From: Actinomycetota bacterium
GTDB lineage: Bacteria; Actinomycetota; Actinomycetes; S36-B12
Length of the DNA stretch: 56,788 bases
Assembly: GCA_009700485.1 (NCBI GenBank)
Contig: WLLZ01000001.1
Span: forward strand, 1 to 56,788
Direction: 5' to 3'
Position 1 is the stretch's first letter; the number at the start of each line of letters is the position of its first letter. Below, in pieces: positions 8,202 through 16,355 of this stretch. The notes beneath the pieces were generated by a model. The model saw only the letters and a list, made by a program, of their open reading frames with translations, did not search any database and was not told where the DNA came from. The translations under genes and the position numbers were made by a program.

Positions 8202-8981
8202 TCAGCGGCGCTGTGCGCGCACGATCACTATGGCCAGGGCTAGCAGGGTCGAGACAATAACCCAGAGCCAGTTATCAGCCAGGGTGAAGAACACCGTTAC
8301 GCCGCGGCCGATGAGCGCGCCTCCGGTGATGGTGACACCGATTTGGCCAATGGTGATTGCAGCGATGAAGAATGCAATCGGCGGTGCGATCACGGCGACG
8401 GCTAGATCACCGGTGCGGACGGTCAATGCTGCAAATGCACTTGAGATCAGCAGACCCAGCCCGGTAACCAAACCAAGGCCGGCGCCACCGACGAATATAT
8501 CGATGACGCTGAATAGCAAGGTCGCCCCGATGACCACCGCGTAAACACCGACCGGCCGAAGCCCGCGAGCACGTGGTGCGGAATCTGAATTGCGGAAACT
8601 GCGGCGGGCTTTACTCCCGTTCGGTTCATCGAGCACTTTGACGGCAGGTGATTGCGCGTCGGGAGTTATCGCAATGACAACTGGTGCCACGCGGCTGGAG
8701 GTGGGTGGTAGCAGCCCGGCAAGGGGTGCGGGTGCATTCGAAATCTGCGGTACCTCACTGCTGCTGACCTGCAGGGTGCGCAACTTGGACACTTGATCTG
8801 TACCAAGTGCCACAATCGCCACCGCCGAACTCTCGGACCGGTTGGTGCGAAACAGTCGGCCGGTGTCAACGGGCTCACGGCTTTGGGCCGGTGGGGTAAC
8901 CGGTGCCGACGGCACGCTTTCAACCGGTCGGAACAAGGCGCGGTAAGCCTCGTCCTCGGCTGGGTTCATGTCGTCGCTCAC
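8202..8981 (-). CDS. DUF6542-type membrane protein with disordered N-terminus
   Basis: 259 residues. The first about 145 are acidic/Pro/Ser-rich and probably disordered in the cytoplasm. About 148-255 form four hydrophobic helices with short loops (VGVYAVVIGATLLFSV, GLGLVTGLGLLIS, IAPPIAFFIAAITIG, WVIVSTLLALAIVIV), matching the DUF6542 region often found between ispH and ychF in actinomycetes. No function is known. It follows rmuC by 13 bases on the same strand, so likely one transcript. Confidence 0.72.
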   Translation of the reverse strand: MSDDMNPAEDEAYRALFRPVESVPSAPVTPPAQSREPVDTGRLFRTNRSESSAVAIVALGTDQVSKLRTLQVSSSEVPQISNAPAPLAGLLPPTSSRVAPVVIAITPDAQSPAVKVLDEPNGSKARRSFRNSDSAPRARGLRPVGVYAVVIGATLLFSVIDIFVGGAGLGLVTGLGLLISSAFAALTVRTGDLAVAVIAPPIAFFIAAITIGQIGVTITGGALIGRGVTVFFTLADNWLWVIVSTLLALAIVIVRAQRR

Positions 8982-8994
8982 GGATGTACGGTAC

Positions 8995-10113
8995 TCAACT
9001 AGCCAGGTGATTTGCGGTTACCGGGTCGCCGATGAACTCGCGCGCCGTTAACGCGCGTGCTTGCTGGGTGATGGTGGCGACTTCAGGGAGGTCGTCATCG
9101 CTTACCCCATACTCATTAAAGGCTCTGGCGGTGACCAGTACGCGGGTTTCGAGTGAAGCCACGGCCTTGTTGTAGTGCCCGACCGCGGAGTCAAGGGCGT
9201 TGCCAACTTTGGCGAAATGCTGGGCCAAAGTGCTGATGCGCGAATGGAGGTCGCGGCCGAGCCGGGAGATTTCCTCGGCATTTTTGGCCAGCCGCTCTTG
9301 GCGCCAGGTCAGTGCAACGGTGCGCATGAGCGCGAACATCGTGGTTGGTGTGGCCGGCACGATATCGCGACTGAAGGCATAATCCAGGAGATCGGGGCGC
9401 ATCTGTAAAGCTATTTCAAAGAGTGACTCCGATGGGAGAAACAGGACCACGAACTCCACGTTCTGTGGCACGTGCCGGCGGTAATCCTTGCCATGGAGTG
9501 AGTCGATGTGGCGGATTACGTCAGCGGCATGCTGGCGCAGGTGCTGTTCAACAGCGGCCTCATCGGTTGCCTGTTCCGCTTCGAGGAATGCGGCAAGGGG
9601 CACTTTGGCGTCGACGACGATAGTGCGATCACCAGCAAGCCGAATTACCATGTCGGGGCGTAGCGCTCCTTCGTCTCCTTGGTGGGTTGACTGCTCATCG
9701 AAGTCAACTCTTTCGAGCATCCCCGCGGCTTCGACAAGGCGCCGCAACTGCATTTCACCCCAGCGCCCACGCGCGCCGGTGCGGCCTAGTACGGAAGCGA
9801 GCCGCGAGGCTTCGCGCCGCACCTCCTCGGTTGAGCGTTGCAGCGTCAGCACGTGCTGGCTTAGTTGTGTAGTGAGTTCAGTGCGCAGGGCGACTTGGCC
9901 GGTAGTGGCTTGTAGTTCTTGCCGTGCGACCTGTTCGGCGAGGGCCCCTAACGAGGCGGTGACCGGGGCCAGAGCCGACTGCCATTCGGCGGGGGCTGGG
10001 CCCGAGCGCCGAGCCATGCGGCCAGCTGCTGCGGCACCAACGGCAATGCCAAGGGCGAGGATGAGCCCGATGGTGATGATGACTGCTGCGAGTGCGGGAA
10101 GTGAGTTAGTCAT
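8995..10113 (-). CDS. rmuC: DNA recombination protein RmuC
   Basis: 372 residues. An N-terminal membrane anchor (about 7-28) precedes a helical coiled-coil region (50-115) and the RmuC nuclease-like domain: RGRWGEMQLRRLVEAAGM, IVVDAKVPLAAFLEA and RRHVPQNVEFVVLFLPSE. RmuC limits inversion of short inverted repeats and is structurally related to restriction-type nucleases; biochemical activity is not well defined. Upstream partner of the DUF6542 gene; the start lies 122 bases from divergent ychF. Confidence 0.93.
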   Translation of the reverse strand: MTNSLPALAAVIITIGLILALGIAVGAAAAGRMARRSGPAPAEWQSALAPVTASLGALAEQVARQELQATTGQVALRTELTTQLSQHVLTLQRSTEEVRREASRLASVLGRTGARGRWGEMQLRRLVEAAGMLERVDFDEQSTHQGDEGALRPDMVIRLAGDRTIVVDAKVPLAAFLEAEQATDEAAVEQHLRQHAADVIRHIDSLHGKDYRRHVPQNVEFVVLFLPSESLFEIALQMRPDLLDYAFSRDIVPATPTTMFALMRTVALTWRQERLAKNAEEISRLGRDLHSRISTLAQHFAKVGNALDSAVGHYNKAVASLETRVLVTARAFNEYGVSDDDLPEVATITQQARALTAREFIGDPVTANHLAS

Positions 10114-10187
10114 AAATTAAGGGTCCCAGCAGGGTCTGACATTCCATGGTTTCGACACCGTGCCACGCGCTTTTTAGCCGATTTTCT

Positions 10188-10208
10188 GGGGCCATGGGCC
10201 ATGGCCCC
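10188..10208. promoter_or_regulatory. Perfect 10-bp-arm palindrome before ychF
   Basis: GGGGCCATGG and CCATGGCCCC are exact inverted arms separated by one G. The element lies in the 122-base rmuC/ychF divergent spacer, 28 bases before the ychF start. It could be a dyad protein-binding site or a stable hairpin in the ychF leader. No family of regulator is recognised. Confidence 0.4.
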
Positions 10209-10235
10209 GGTGCCCGGCGCATAGGGTGACCGACT

Positions 10236-11309
10236 GTGGCTTTAACTATTGGCATCGTCGGACTCCCAAATGTTGGCAAATCGACGCTCTTCAACGCGCT
10301 GACCAAAAACGACGTGCTGGCCGCCAACTACCCGTTCGCGACCATTGAGCCGAACACGGGTGTCGTGGGTGTACCCGATCCGCGCCTTGGCGTCCTCGCC
10401 AAGATCTTCGGCTCTGAACGCGAGTTGCCAGCAGCCGTGACTTTCGTCGACATCGCCGGCATCGTCAAAGGAGCGAGTGAAGGCGCTGGCCTCGGCAACA
10501 AGTTCCTGGCCAATATCCGCGAGTCAGAAGCTATCTGCCAGGTGCTCCGGGCATTTCACGACGATGATGTGGTGCACGTCGAAGGTCGGGTGTCTCCCGA
10601 AGAGGATATGGAGACCATCAATACCGAATTAATCTTGGCTGATATACAAACACTCGACAAAGCCATCCCGCGGTTGGAAAAAGAAGCCCGTACCGATAAA
10701 TCGAAAGCAGCCAATCTTGCTGCCGCTCAAGAGGCGCGGGCACTACTGGATGGCGGCACCACCATTTTTGCATCGGGTATCGATAGCGCGCCGCTGCGCG
10801 AGTTGTTCTTGCTGACCGCTAAGCCATTTCTTTACGTAATAAATGTTGATGAAGAAGAACTTGCCGATGTTGATTTTCAGCAAAGGATGCGTGACCTAGT
10901 TGCGCCAGCGGAGGCCGTCTTCCTTGACGCCAAGCTCGAAGCAGAACTTGTTGAACTGCCAGATGATGAAGCACTTGAGTTGTTGCAGTCTGTCGGTCAG
11001 GTTGAATCAGGATTACATGCGTTAGCGCGCGTAGGGTTTGCCACCTTGGGTCTGCAGACTTACCTGACCGCCGGACCGAAAGAAGCCCGCGCCTGGACGA
11101 TCCCGGTGGGTGCAACAGCGCCAGAAGCAGCAGGCGTGATCCACACCGACTTCCAGAAGGGCTTCATCAAGGCTGAAGTTGTCTCCTTCGATGACCTAGT
11201 GGCAACTGGTTCTATGTCTGAAGCCAAGGCGAAAGGCAAAGTCCGCATCGAAGGCAAGGAATATGTCATGGCCGATGGTGACGTGGTCGAGTTTCGCTTC
11301 AATGTCTAG
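10236..11309 (+). CDS. ychF: Ribosome-binding ATPase YchF (OLA1/Obg-like)
   Basis: 357 residues from GTG 10236. A P-loop GLPNVGKSTLFNAL and switch region FVDIAGIVKGAS mark the Obg-HflX superfamily; the family prefers ATP to GTP. A helical insertion and a C-terminal TGS domain (about 270-355, ending EGKEYVMADGDVVEFRFNV) follow. It is a cytosolic translation-associated, redox/stress-responsive ATPase. The start of a broken VOC gene overlaps its last codons by eight bases. Confidence 0.97.
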   Translation: MALTIGIVGLPNVGKSTLFNALTKNDVLAANYPFATIEPNTGVVGVPDPRLGVLAKIFGSERELPAAVTFVDIAGIVKGASEGAGLGNKFLANIRESEAICQVLRAFHDDDVVHVEGRVSPEEDMETINTELILADIQTLDKAIPRLEKEARTDKSKAANLAAAQEARALLDGGTTIFASGIDSAPLRELFLLTAKPFLYVINVDEEELADVDFQQRMRDLVAPAEAVFLDAKLEAELVELPDDEALELLQSVGQVESGLHALARVGFATLGLQTYLTAGPKEARAWTIPVGATAPEAAGVIHTDFQKGFIKAEVVSFDDLVATGSMSEAKAKGKVRIEGKEYVMADGDVVEFRFNV

Positions 11310-11723
11310 CCCGACGTCACGGTTGCACGGAGTGACTGTCCTCGTTGATGACTATGACGAGGCGATAGCGCACTTCGTCGGTGATCTGGGATTCCACCTC
11401 GTCGAGGACACGAACTTGGGAGGCGGAAAGCGCTGGGTCCGGGTCGCACCGGATCCCGAAGGCGGACCTGCGCTGCTACTGGCCGTTGCGTCGACTGCTG
11501 AGCAGCGCGCCGCCATCGGCAGGCAGGTGGACGCGTTGGCTTCTTTCTTCACACGACCGACTTCGCGGCTCAGCACGCCCGCCTTGTGTAGCGCGGCGTC
11601 CGCATGACCGAAGAGCCTCGCGTCGAGGCCTACGGCACCGTGGTCGTGTTTGAAGACCGCTATGGCAACCGCTGGGATCTCATCCAACCTGTCGGCGGTC
11701 ATGGCGGTCATGGCGGTCGGTGA
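11302..11723 (+). pseudogene. VOC (glyoxalase/bleomycin-resistance) family gene, disrupted
   Basis: From ATG 11302 the frame encodes HGVTVLVDDYDEAIAHFVGD..LGFHLVEDT..KRWVRVAPDP, the first beta-alpha-beta module of a VOC protein. Near 11518-11522 the homology jumps to the +2 frame, which reads QAGGRVGFFLHTTDFAAQH and, after a TAG at 11589-11591, RGVRMTEEPRVEAYGTVVVFED and YGNRWDLIQP. Both halves are needed for the fold, so the gene carries one frameshift and one nonsense change and is probably dead. The 3' end has three GGH-like codon repeats (GGHGGHGGR). Sequencing error could explain one lesion but hardly both. The ORF that survives (to 11607) ends in nonsense residues. Confidence 0.85.
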
Positions 11724-11817
11724 CGCGACGTCGTCGAGTTCTACGGATGTCAGATTGACTTCAGATTCTTCAAAGCCTAATTACGTGAAAATTTCTGCAC
11801 TAGTTCGGCAAGCAACC

Positions 11818-12113
11818 GGCCCCGGACCAACAGCGGTCAGGGGCCAGCAACAAGATTTAAACACCCCCACCTAGTGGCGGGGAACGGGGCTACTCTTCAT
11901 TACCCTCAAAGCACAGGTAGGGTGCAACGAGATAATTGCCTGACCAGGGGTTTGCAGAGGGGCCTAGGGTGCCGCCGATACAGGCCGCACCGGGCCGTAC
12001 CCAACCAACACCGAGTGCGAGCCGATCGGTTGGCGCTGAGCTAACTGGGGTAGCAATATCAATATTCGGCATCGAGTGCTCCAATCATTGGCCGGGCGAA
12101 TACCCAAACGGGC
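11818..12113 (-). repeat. Direct repeat copy A, with short minus-strand ORF and hairpin
   Basis: Bases 11965-12113 match 12321-12469 at an offset of 356 with only two differences in 149 (11982 and 12013). The left part (11818-11964) is alignable but diverged, with indels. On the minus strand an ORF starting ATG (PNIDIATPVSSAPTDRLAL) ends at a TAG (11890-11892) with CFEGNEE. Beyond it a hairpin GGCCCCTGACC/GGTCCGGGGCC (11818-11845) lacks a T-run. Copy B keeps this frame and hairpin. Identity unknown. Confidence 0.8.
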
Positions 12114-12190
12114 GCGATCTTCAACGTTACGTCACAAAACGTCAAACACCTACGGTTTGAAGAAACTTTCTACAACGGCTGAACAAACAA

Positions 12191-12469
12191 CTGACCCCCA
12201 ACCAACATCGGTCAGGGGCCAGCAACAGGGTTTAAACACCCCACCTAACGGTAGGAAACGGTGCTACTCTTCATTACCCTCAAAGCAAATAGAAGGCATG
12301 TGGGGTGCCCACGAGGGGTTTAGGGTGCCGCCGATACCGGCCGCACCGGGCCGTACCCAACCAACACCTAGTGCGAGCCGATCGGTTGGCGCTGAGCTAA
12401 CTGGGGTAGCAATATCAATATTCGGCATCGAGTGCTCCAATCATTGGCCGGGCGAATACCCAAACGGGC
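12191..12469 (-). repeat. Direct repeat copy B
   Basis: Second copy of the element. Despite indels in its left part relative to copy A, the minus-strand frame still runs from PNIDIATPVSSAPTDRLAL through VGWVRPGAAG to the same CFEGNEE and stop. The hairpin arms (12193-12203/12210-12220) pair fully in minus-strand RNA using G-U pairs but would contain A-C mismatches in plus-strand RNA. That asymmetry suggests minus-strand transcription. No transposase, terminal inverted repeats or target duplication were found. Confidence 0.8.
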
Positions 12470-12591
12470 ACCGACTAATAATGGTAAATCACTGCTGCCA
12501 AAAAACCAGTGCCCGAGTGAAACTTTCTCCGCAGCCCGCTCTGTCATGGAGATGGTGAAACCACAACTACAGGACTCCGAATCGCCGCCAA

Positions 12592-12638
12592 TTGACTTTA
12601 GTTGGGTTTTCAACTATATTCGTATAACTTTCAACTAG
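12592..12638 (+). promoter_or_regulatory. doxX promoter with MarR-type operator
   Basis: TTGACT (12592-12597), 17 bases, then TATATT (12615-12620) gives a near-consensus sigma-70-type promoter. The spacer holds a perfect dyad TAGTTG-GGTTTT-CAACTA (12599-12616), and a third half-site CAACTA recurs at 12632-12637, 21 bases on (two helical turns). GTTG-N6-CAAC dyads are typical of MarR-family redox sensors such as corynebacterial RosR. A repressor bound here would block the polymerase. The regulator is not encoded nearby; the leader to doxX would be about 120 bases. Confidence 0.55.
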
Positions 12639-12748
12639 CCGCTGATCGTCGAGGAAGACCCATCGGTAATCTGTGACCACCCGTTGGCTTCCCTTTTGAT
12701 AACGAGCAGTGGTTGAGTTTCCACCAACTACTAGCTGAAGAGGTATCA

Positions 12749-13099
12749 GTGAACATCGCACTCATCGTCCTTACCGCCCTTCTTGGTTTGATCGGGGCTT
12801 TCTCGGCATTTGGGAAGTACTCAGGTAACGCCAAAACAGTCGAGATGCTGGGCGGTCTTGGCCTCGATAATCGCCAGATCCGCTTGCTGGGAACGATCGA
12901 AATATTCGGCGCATTGGGCCTGCTAGTTGGTATCTGGCTCCCAATATTGGGCCTACTCGCCGCTATTGGCTTCGTTCTTTATTTCTTGGGAGCAGCCATC
13001 GCGCACCTGCGCGCGAAGCAATCAGGTAAGGAAATGGCCCCGGCCTTGGTGCTACTGGTGCTATCGATAATCGTGGTGCTCCTTCAGCTCACCCGTTAG
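12749..13099 (+). CDS. DoxX family membrane protein
   Basis: 116 residues from GTG 12749, preceded by GAAGAGG (12737-12743); the longer frame from 12713 has no ribosome site. Four transmembrane helices: about 2-17, 44-61 with the IRLLGTIEIFGALGLLVG signature, 62-83, and 93-114. DoxX proteins are small quinone/redox-linked inner membrane proteins, often induced by oxidants; a precise reaction is not established. The promoter carries a redox-type MarR operator, which fits. Downstream is a 26-bp-arm inverted repeat. Confidence 0.85.
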   Translation: MNIALIVLTALLGLIGAFSAFGKYSGNAKTVEMLGGLGLDNRQIRLLGTIEIFGALGLLVGIWLPILGLLAAIGFVLYFLGAAIAHLRAKQSGKEMAPALVLLVLSIIVVLLQLTR

Positions 13100-13121
13100 G
13101 CAGCAAAGGACCCATCGCTGC

Positions 13122-13190
13122 TGAATGCGCGCGTTTTAGTCGTTAAATCACCGGAATTCGGTTTTTTAACGACTAAAACGCGCGCATTCA
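13122..13190. repeat. Perfect 26-bp-arm inverted repeat between doxX and typA
   Basis: Arms 13122-13147 and 13165-13190 are exact reverse complements (they begin TGAATGCGCGCGTTTTAGTC and end with its complement). The 17-base centre contains a nested ACCG-GAATT-CGGT hairpin followed by six T (13162-13167), so the inner part also resembles a small intrinsic terminator. As RNA the whole would make a 30-bp rod. It may terminate doxX transcription, or be a miniature palindromic repeat; it lies 57 bases before typA. Confidence 0.75.
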
Positions 13191-13246
13191 CGCGGTTGCT
13201 CAATGTCAGCGTTTTCACTGATCGGCCCTGCACCACATAGGCTGCC

Positions 13247-15115
13247 GTGGTGACCCTCCGCGAAGATCTTCGAAATGTTGCCATTATTGCCCACGTTGAC
13301 CACGGTAAAACCACCTTGGTGGACGCCATGCTTTGGCAATCGGGGGCCTTTCGCGAGAACCAGGACGTCAACGACCGAGTCATGGATTCCATGGATCTCG
13401 AGCGCGAAAAGGGCATCACGATCTTGGCGAAGAACACCTCGGTGCACTACACGGGCCCCGGGGCTCCTGAGGGCGGTGTCACCTTCAACATCATCGATAC
13501 CCCCGGCCACGCCGACTTCGGCGGTGAGGTCGAGCGCGGTCTAGAGATGGTCGATGGCGTAGTGCTGCTCGTGGATGCATCTGAAGGCCCGCTGCCACAG
13601 ACCCGCTTCGTGCTGCGCAAGGCGCTGCAGAAGAACCTGCCTGTTGTCCTAGTAATCAACAAAGTTGACCGCCCCGACTCCCGCATTAGCGAAGTTGTTG
13701 ACGAAACTTACGAACTGTTCTTGGACCTAGATGCCACGGAGAAGCAAATTGACTTCCCGATTGTCTACACCAGCGCCAAGGCCGGCCGCGCATCACTGAC
13801 GCGCACCGCTGACGGCGGCATGCCCGAGGAAGAAAACCTCGAGCCGCTGTTCACGACATTACTCAAGACGGTACCGGCGCCCTCATATGACGAGGCCAAG
13901 CCTTTGCAAGCGCACGTCACCAACCTTGATGCCTCGCCTTACCTCGGGCGCCTTGCACTTTGTCGCGTGCACCAGGGCTACATCAAAAAGGGCCAGCAGG
14001 TGGCCTGGATGAAGGCCGATGGCACCGTCGAACGTGCCAAGGTTGTTGAACTACTCATCACCAAGGCCCTAACCCGGGTGCCCGCTGAGAGCGCAGGCCC
14101 CGGTGACATCATCGCGGTTGCCGGCATCCCAGAGATCACCATCGGCGAGACCCTCGCTGATATCGATAATCCGGTAGCGCTTCCGGTGATCACCGTTGAT
14201 GAGCCGTCCATCTCGATGACATTCGGCATCAACACTGCACCCCTCGCGGGCAAGAGCGGCAAGAAGCTCACCGCCAGCATGGTTAAGGCGCGGCTGGAGC
14301 AAGAGCTCGTCGGCAATGTGTCGATCCGGATGAACCAGACCGAGCGCCCCGACACCTGGGAGATCCAAGGCCGCGGTGAACTCCAGTTGGCGATCCTCGT
14401 TGAGATGATGCGCCGGGAGGACTTCGAGCTCACCGTCGGTAAGCCGCAGGTCGTTACGCGCATCATTGACGGCAAAATCAATGAGCCGATGGAGCGCCTG
14501 AGCGTCGACATCCCCGAGGACTACCTCGGCGTCGTGACCCAACTAATGGCGCTGCGCAAGGGCCGAATGGAGCAGATGGTCAACCACGGCACCGGCTGGG
14601 TCCGCATGGACTACATCGTCCCGGCCCGTGGCCTGATCGGCTTTCGCACCGAGTTCCTCACTGAGACTCGCGGAACCGGCCTATTGCACCACGTCTTCGA
14701 GCGCTACGAGCCCTGGCATGGCGAGCTGCGCACCCGCCCGACCGGCTCACTCGTGGCCGACCGCACCGGCCCAACGACCGGCTTTGCATTGGCGAACCTC
14801 CAAGATCGCGGCACCATGTTCGTCGGTCCTGGCACCGAGGTATACGAAGGCATGATCGTCGGCGAGAATTCAAGGTCTGATGACATGGACGTCAACCCGA
14901 CCAAGGAGAAAAAACTCACCAATATGCGCCAGTCGTCCGGCGATATTTTGGTTCCACTCATCCCTCATAAGCAGCTTTCACTAGAGCAGGCCCTCGAATT
15001 CTGCCGCGAGGACGAATGCGTCGAGGTGACCCCGGCAACGGTACGGATCCGCAAGGTGCTCTTGATGGCCGCTGACCGTTCAAAGGCGGGGCGCAAGCCC
15101 AAAGCGCAGTCATAG
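13247..15115 (+). CDS. typA: Ribosome-associated GTPase TypA/BipA
   Basis: 622 residues from GTG 13247 (second GTG at 13250). G-domain motifs: IIAHVDHGKTTLVDAML, ITILAKNTS, DTPGHADFGGEVERGL and VINKVDRPDSR. EF-G-like domains II, III (VEMMRREDFELTVGKPQV) and V follow, then the BipA-specific C-terminal domain (SRSDDMDVNPTKEKKLTNMR and CREDECVEVTPATVR). It assists ribosome assembly and stress adaptation. Codon use is more GC-rich at third positions than the neighbours, consistent with high expression. An ABC peptide transporter operon follows after a 142-base spacer, as in other actinomycetes. Confidence 0.97.
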   Translation: MVTLREDLRNVAIIAHVDHGKTTLVDAMLWQSGAFRENQDVNDRVMDSMDLEREKGITILAKNTSVHYTGPGAPEGGVTFNIIDTPGHADFGGEVERGLEMVDGVVLLVDASEGPLPQTRFVLRKALQKNLPVVLVINKVDRPDSRISEVVDETYELFLDLDATEKQIDFPIVYTSAKAGRASLTRTADGGMPEEENLEPLFTTLLKTVPAPSYDEAKPLQAHVTNLDASPYLGRLALCRVHQGYIKKGQQVAWMKADGTVERAKVVELLITKALTRVPAESAGPGDIIAVAGIPEITIGETLADIDNPVALPVITVDEPSISMTFGINTAPLAGKSGKKLTASMVKARLEQELVGNVSIRMNQTERPDTWEIQGRGELQLAILVEMMRREDFELTVGKPQVVTRIIDGKINEPMERLSVDIPEDYLGVVTQLMALRKGRMEQMVNHGTGWVRMDYIVPARGLIGFRTEFLTETRGTGLLHHVFERYEPWHGELRTRPTGSLVADRTGPTTGFALANLQDRGTMFVGPGTEVYEGMIVGENSRSDDMDVNPTKEKKLTNMRQSSGDILVPLIPHKQLSLEQALEFCREDECVEVTPATVRIRKVLLMAADRSKAGRKPKAQS

Positions 15116-15181
15116 TAGCTCGCTCTTTGGCACAACTAGGTCACAATCTGACCTTTTTGCCTCCTATGGGCTTGCCGAATT

Positions 15182-15197
15182 GTTACTGAAGAGTAAC
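15182..15197. promoter_or_regulatory. Inverted repeat GTTACT-GAAG-AGTAAC upstream of the ABC operon
   Basis: A perfect 6-bp-arm dyad with a four-base spacer, 60 bases before the first gene of the peptide transporter operon. Its form (TTACT..AGTAA) resembles operators of TetR- or GntR-type regulators. A G-rich tract (15236-15250) then separates it from the GTG at 15258. Role as an operator is inferred from symmetry and place. Confidence 0.4.
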
Positions 15198-15257
15198 CTC
15201 TGAGGAGGGCTTTAGCCACGTGCTTGGGCCAAAAAACGGGGGTGGGGGGGTGTTTTA

Positions 15258-16241
15258 GTGGCCAAGGCGGCATTGATCGAAAGCCCTGCCGCCTTGACCG
15301 GCAGTGAAGTTGCCAGCCGCTCACTACGGCAGATTGTGTGGACGCGCCTGCGCCGCGATAAATTGGCCATGGTCTGTTTGTTCATCTTGATCGCCCTGTA
15401 TTTAATAGCAATTTTTGCTCCAGTAATCTGCGGACTACTCGGCGTTGACCCATACTCATTCGACAAAGAATCAATCAGTGATAGCGGCGGCGGCCCGGTC
15501 GGCACCTGGGGCGGCATCAGCACCGAACACCCGCTCGGAGTTGAGTGGGGTACCGGGCGCGATATTTTCGCGCAATTGCTTTACGGCCTGCGAATATCGC
15601 TACTGATTGCAACCACCGCGACCATTCTCACCGTCTTCTTTGGCACAGTACTCGGAATCATCTCCGGTTACGCCGGTGGCAAGACCGATGCCGTCATCGG
15701 GCGCACCATGGATCTCATTCTTGCCTTCCCGTTCCTGCTCATCATCTTGGCAATGTCGGGAGTGTTGACCCAGCGTCTAACAGCCCTTGGAGTTCCCGAT
15801 GGCAACCCATCGCGAATCACCTACTTAATCATCGTATTAAGTATTTTTGGTTGGCCTTATCTGGCACGTATTGTGCGCGGGCAAGTCTTGAGTGTGCGAG
15901 AACGTGAATTCGTTGAAGCCTCGATCGCGATGGGGGCTAGCCGCTACCGCATCTTATTTAAGGAAATCCTGCCAAATCTATGGGCACCGATTCTCGTCTA
16001 CGCCACGTTGACATTGCCAACTTATGTTGGCACCGAGGCGGCTTTGTCTTTCTTGGGAGTCGGAGTGCTGCCGCCGGACACTTCATTCGGTGGCATGTTG
16101 GGCAACTCGGTCAGCTACTTCAGCGTGGTTCCGTCCTATTTATTCATTCCAGGCGTGGTCCTGGTGGTTCTTGTTGTCACTTTTAATCTCGTCGGGGACG
16201 CTGTCCGCGACGCCCTAGATCCCCGCGCCGGACGGGTGTGA
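15258..16241 (+). CDS. Oligopeptide/dipeptide ABC transporter permease (DppC-like)
   Basis: 327 residues from GTG 15258; the leader just upstream is an unusual G-run rather than a normal ribosome site. An N-terminal helix (about 38-60) is followed by a periplasmic loop and five core helices. The coupling motif EASIAMGASRYRILFKEILPN (EAA loop, about residue 221) contacts the ATPases. It forms the inner-membrane channel with the DppB-like protein encoded at 18210. The order permease, binding protein, permease, ATPase, ATPase departs from the common binding-protein-first layout. Confidence 0.92.
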   Translation: MAKAALIESPAALTGSEVASRSLRQIVWTRLRRDKLAMVCLFILIALYLIAIFAPVICGLLGVDPYSFDKESISDSGGGPVGTWGGISTEHPLGVEWGTGRDIFAQLLYGLRISLLIATTATILTVFFGTVLGIISGYAGGKTDAVIGRTMDLILAFPFLLIILAMSGVLTQRLTALGVPDGNPSRITYLIIVLSIFGWPYLARIVRGQVLSVREREFVEASIAMGASRYRILFKEILPNLWAPILVYATLTLPTYVGTEAALSFLGVGVLPPDTSFGGMLGNSVSYFSVVPSYLFIPGVVLVVLVVTFNLVGDAVRDALDPRAGRV

Positions 16242-16317
16242 GCCAAATGCCCACGCTTTCGGTACGTAAGAAGATCGGTAACGTGGCTGCCATTGGGCCA
16301 TTGGGATCCGATGTCGT

Positions 16318-16337
16318 GGACCAAGGCAACTTGGTCC
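16318..16337 (+). promoter_or_regulatory. GCAA-tetraloop hairpin before the binding-protein gene
   Basis: GGACCAAG-GCAA-CTTGGTCC is a perfect 8-bp stem with a GNRA tetraloop, followed by GATTTATT and then the ribosome site of the lipoprotein gene. It may stabilise the 5' end of a processed mRNA or act as a weak terminator between the first permease and the binding-protein gene. Confidence 0.45.
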
Positions 16338-16355
16338 GATTTATTGGGAGGAATT

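Larger units (their letters stand above)
11724..12748. other. About 1 kb without a recognisable gene; holds two repeat copies and the doxX promoter
   Basis: No ORF here has recognisable homology. It contains two direct copies of an element (see repeats), a strong promoter and operator for doxX, and short frames on both strands. Sequence between the copies (12114-12189) and after copy B (12470-12590) is unrelated. With the adjacent dead VOC gene it looks like decayed or inserted DNA in an otherwise tightly packed chromosome. Confidence 0.7.

Noticed and set aside
12001..12060. tRNA-like sequence on the minus strand (GTTAGCTCAG in the repeat)
   Set aside because: Only the D-arm-like string matches; no acceptor stem and no T-loop GGTTCGA in the right place.
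11890..12113. Insertion sequence
   Set aside because: No transposase motif, terminal inverted repeats or target-site duplication could be found around either repeat copy.
11936..12160. Plus-strand protein in the repeat
   Set aside because: No ribosome site, no conserved start, and the two copies diverge after the repeat; the minus-strand frame is better conserved.
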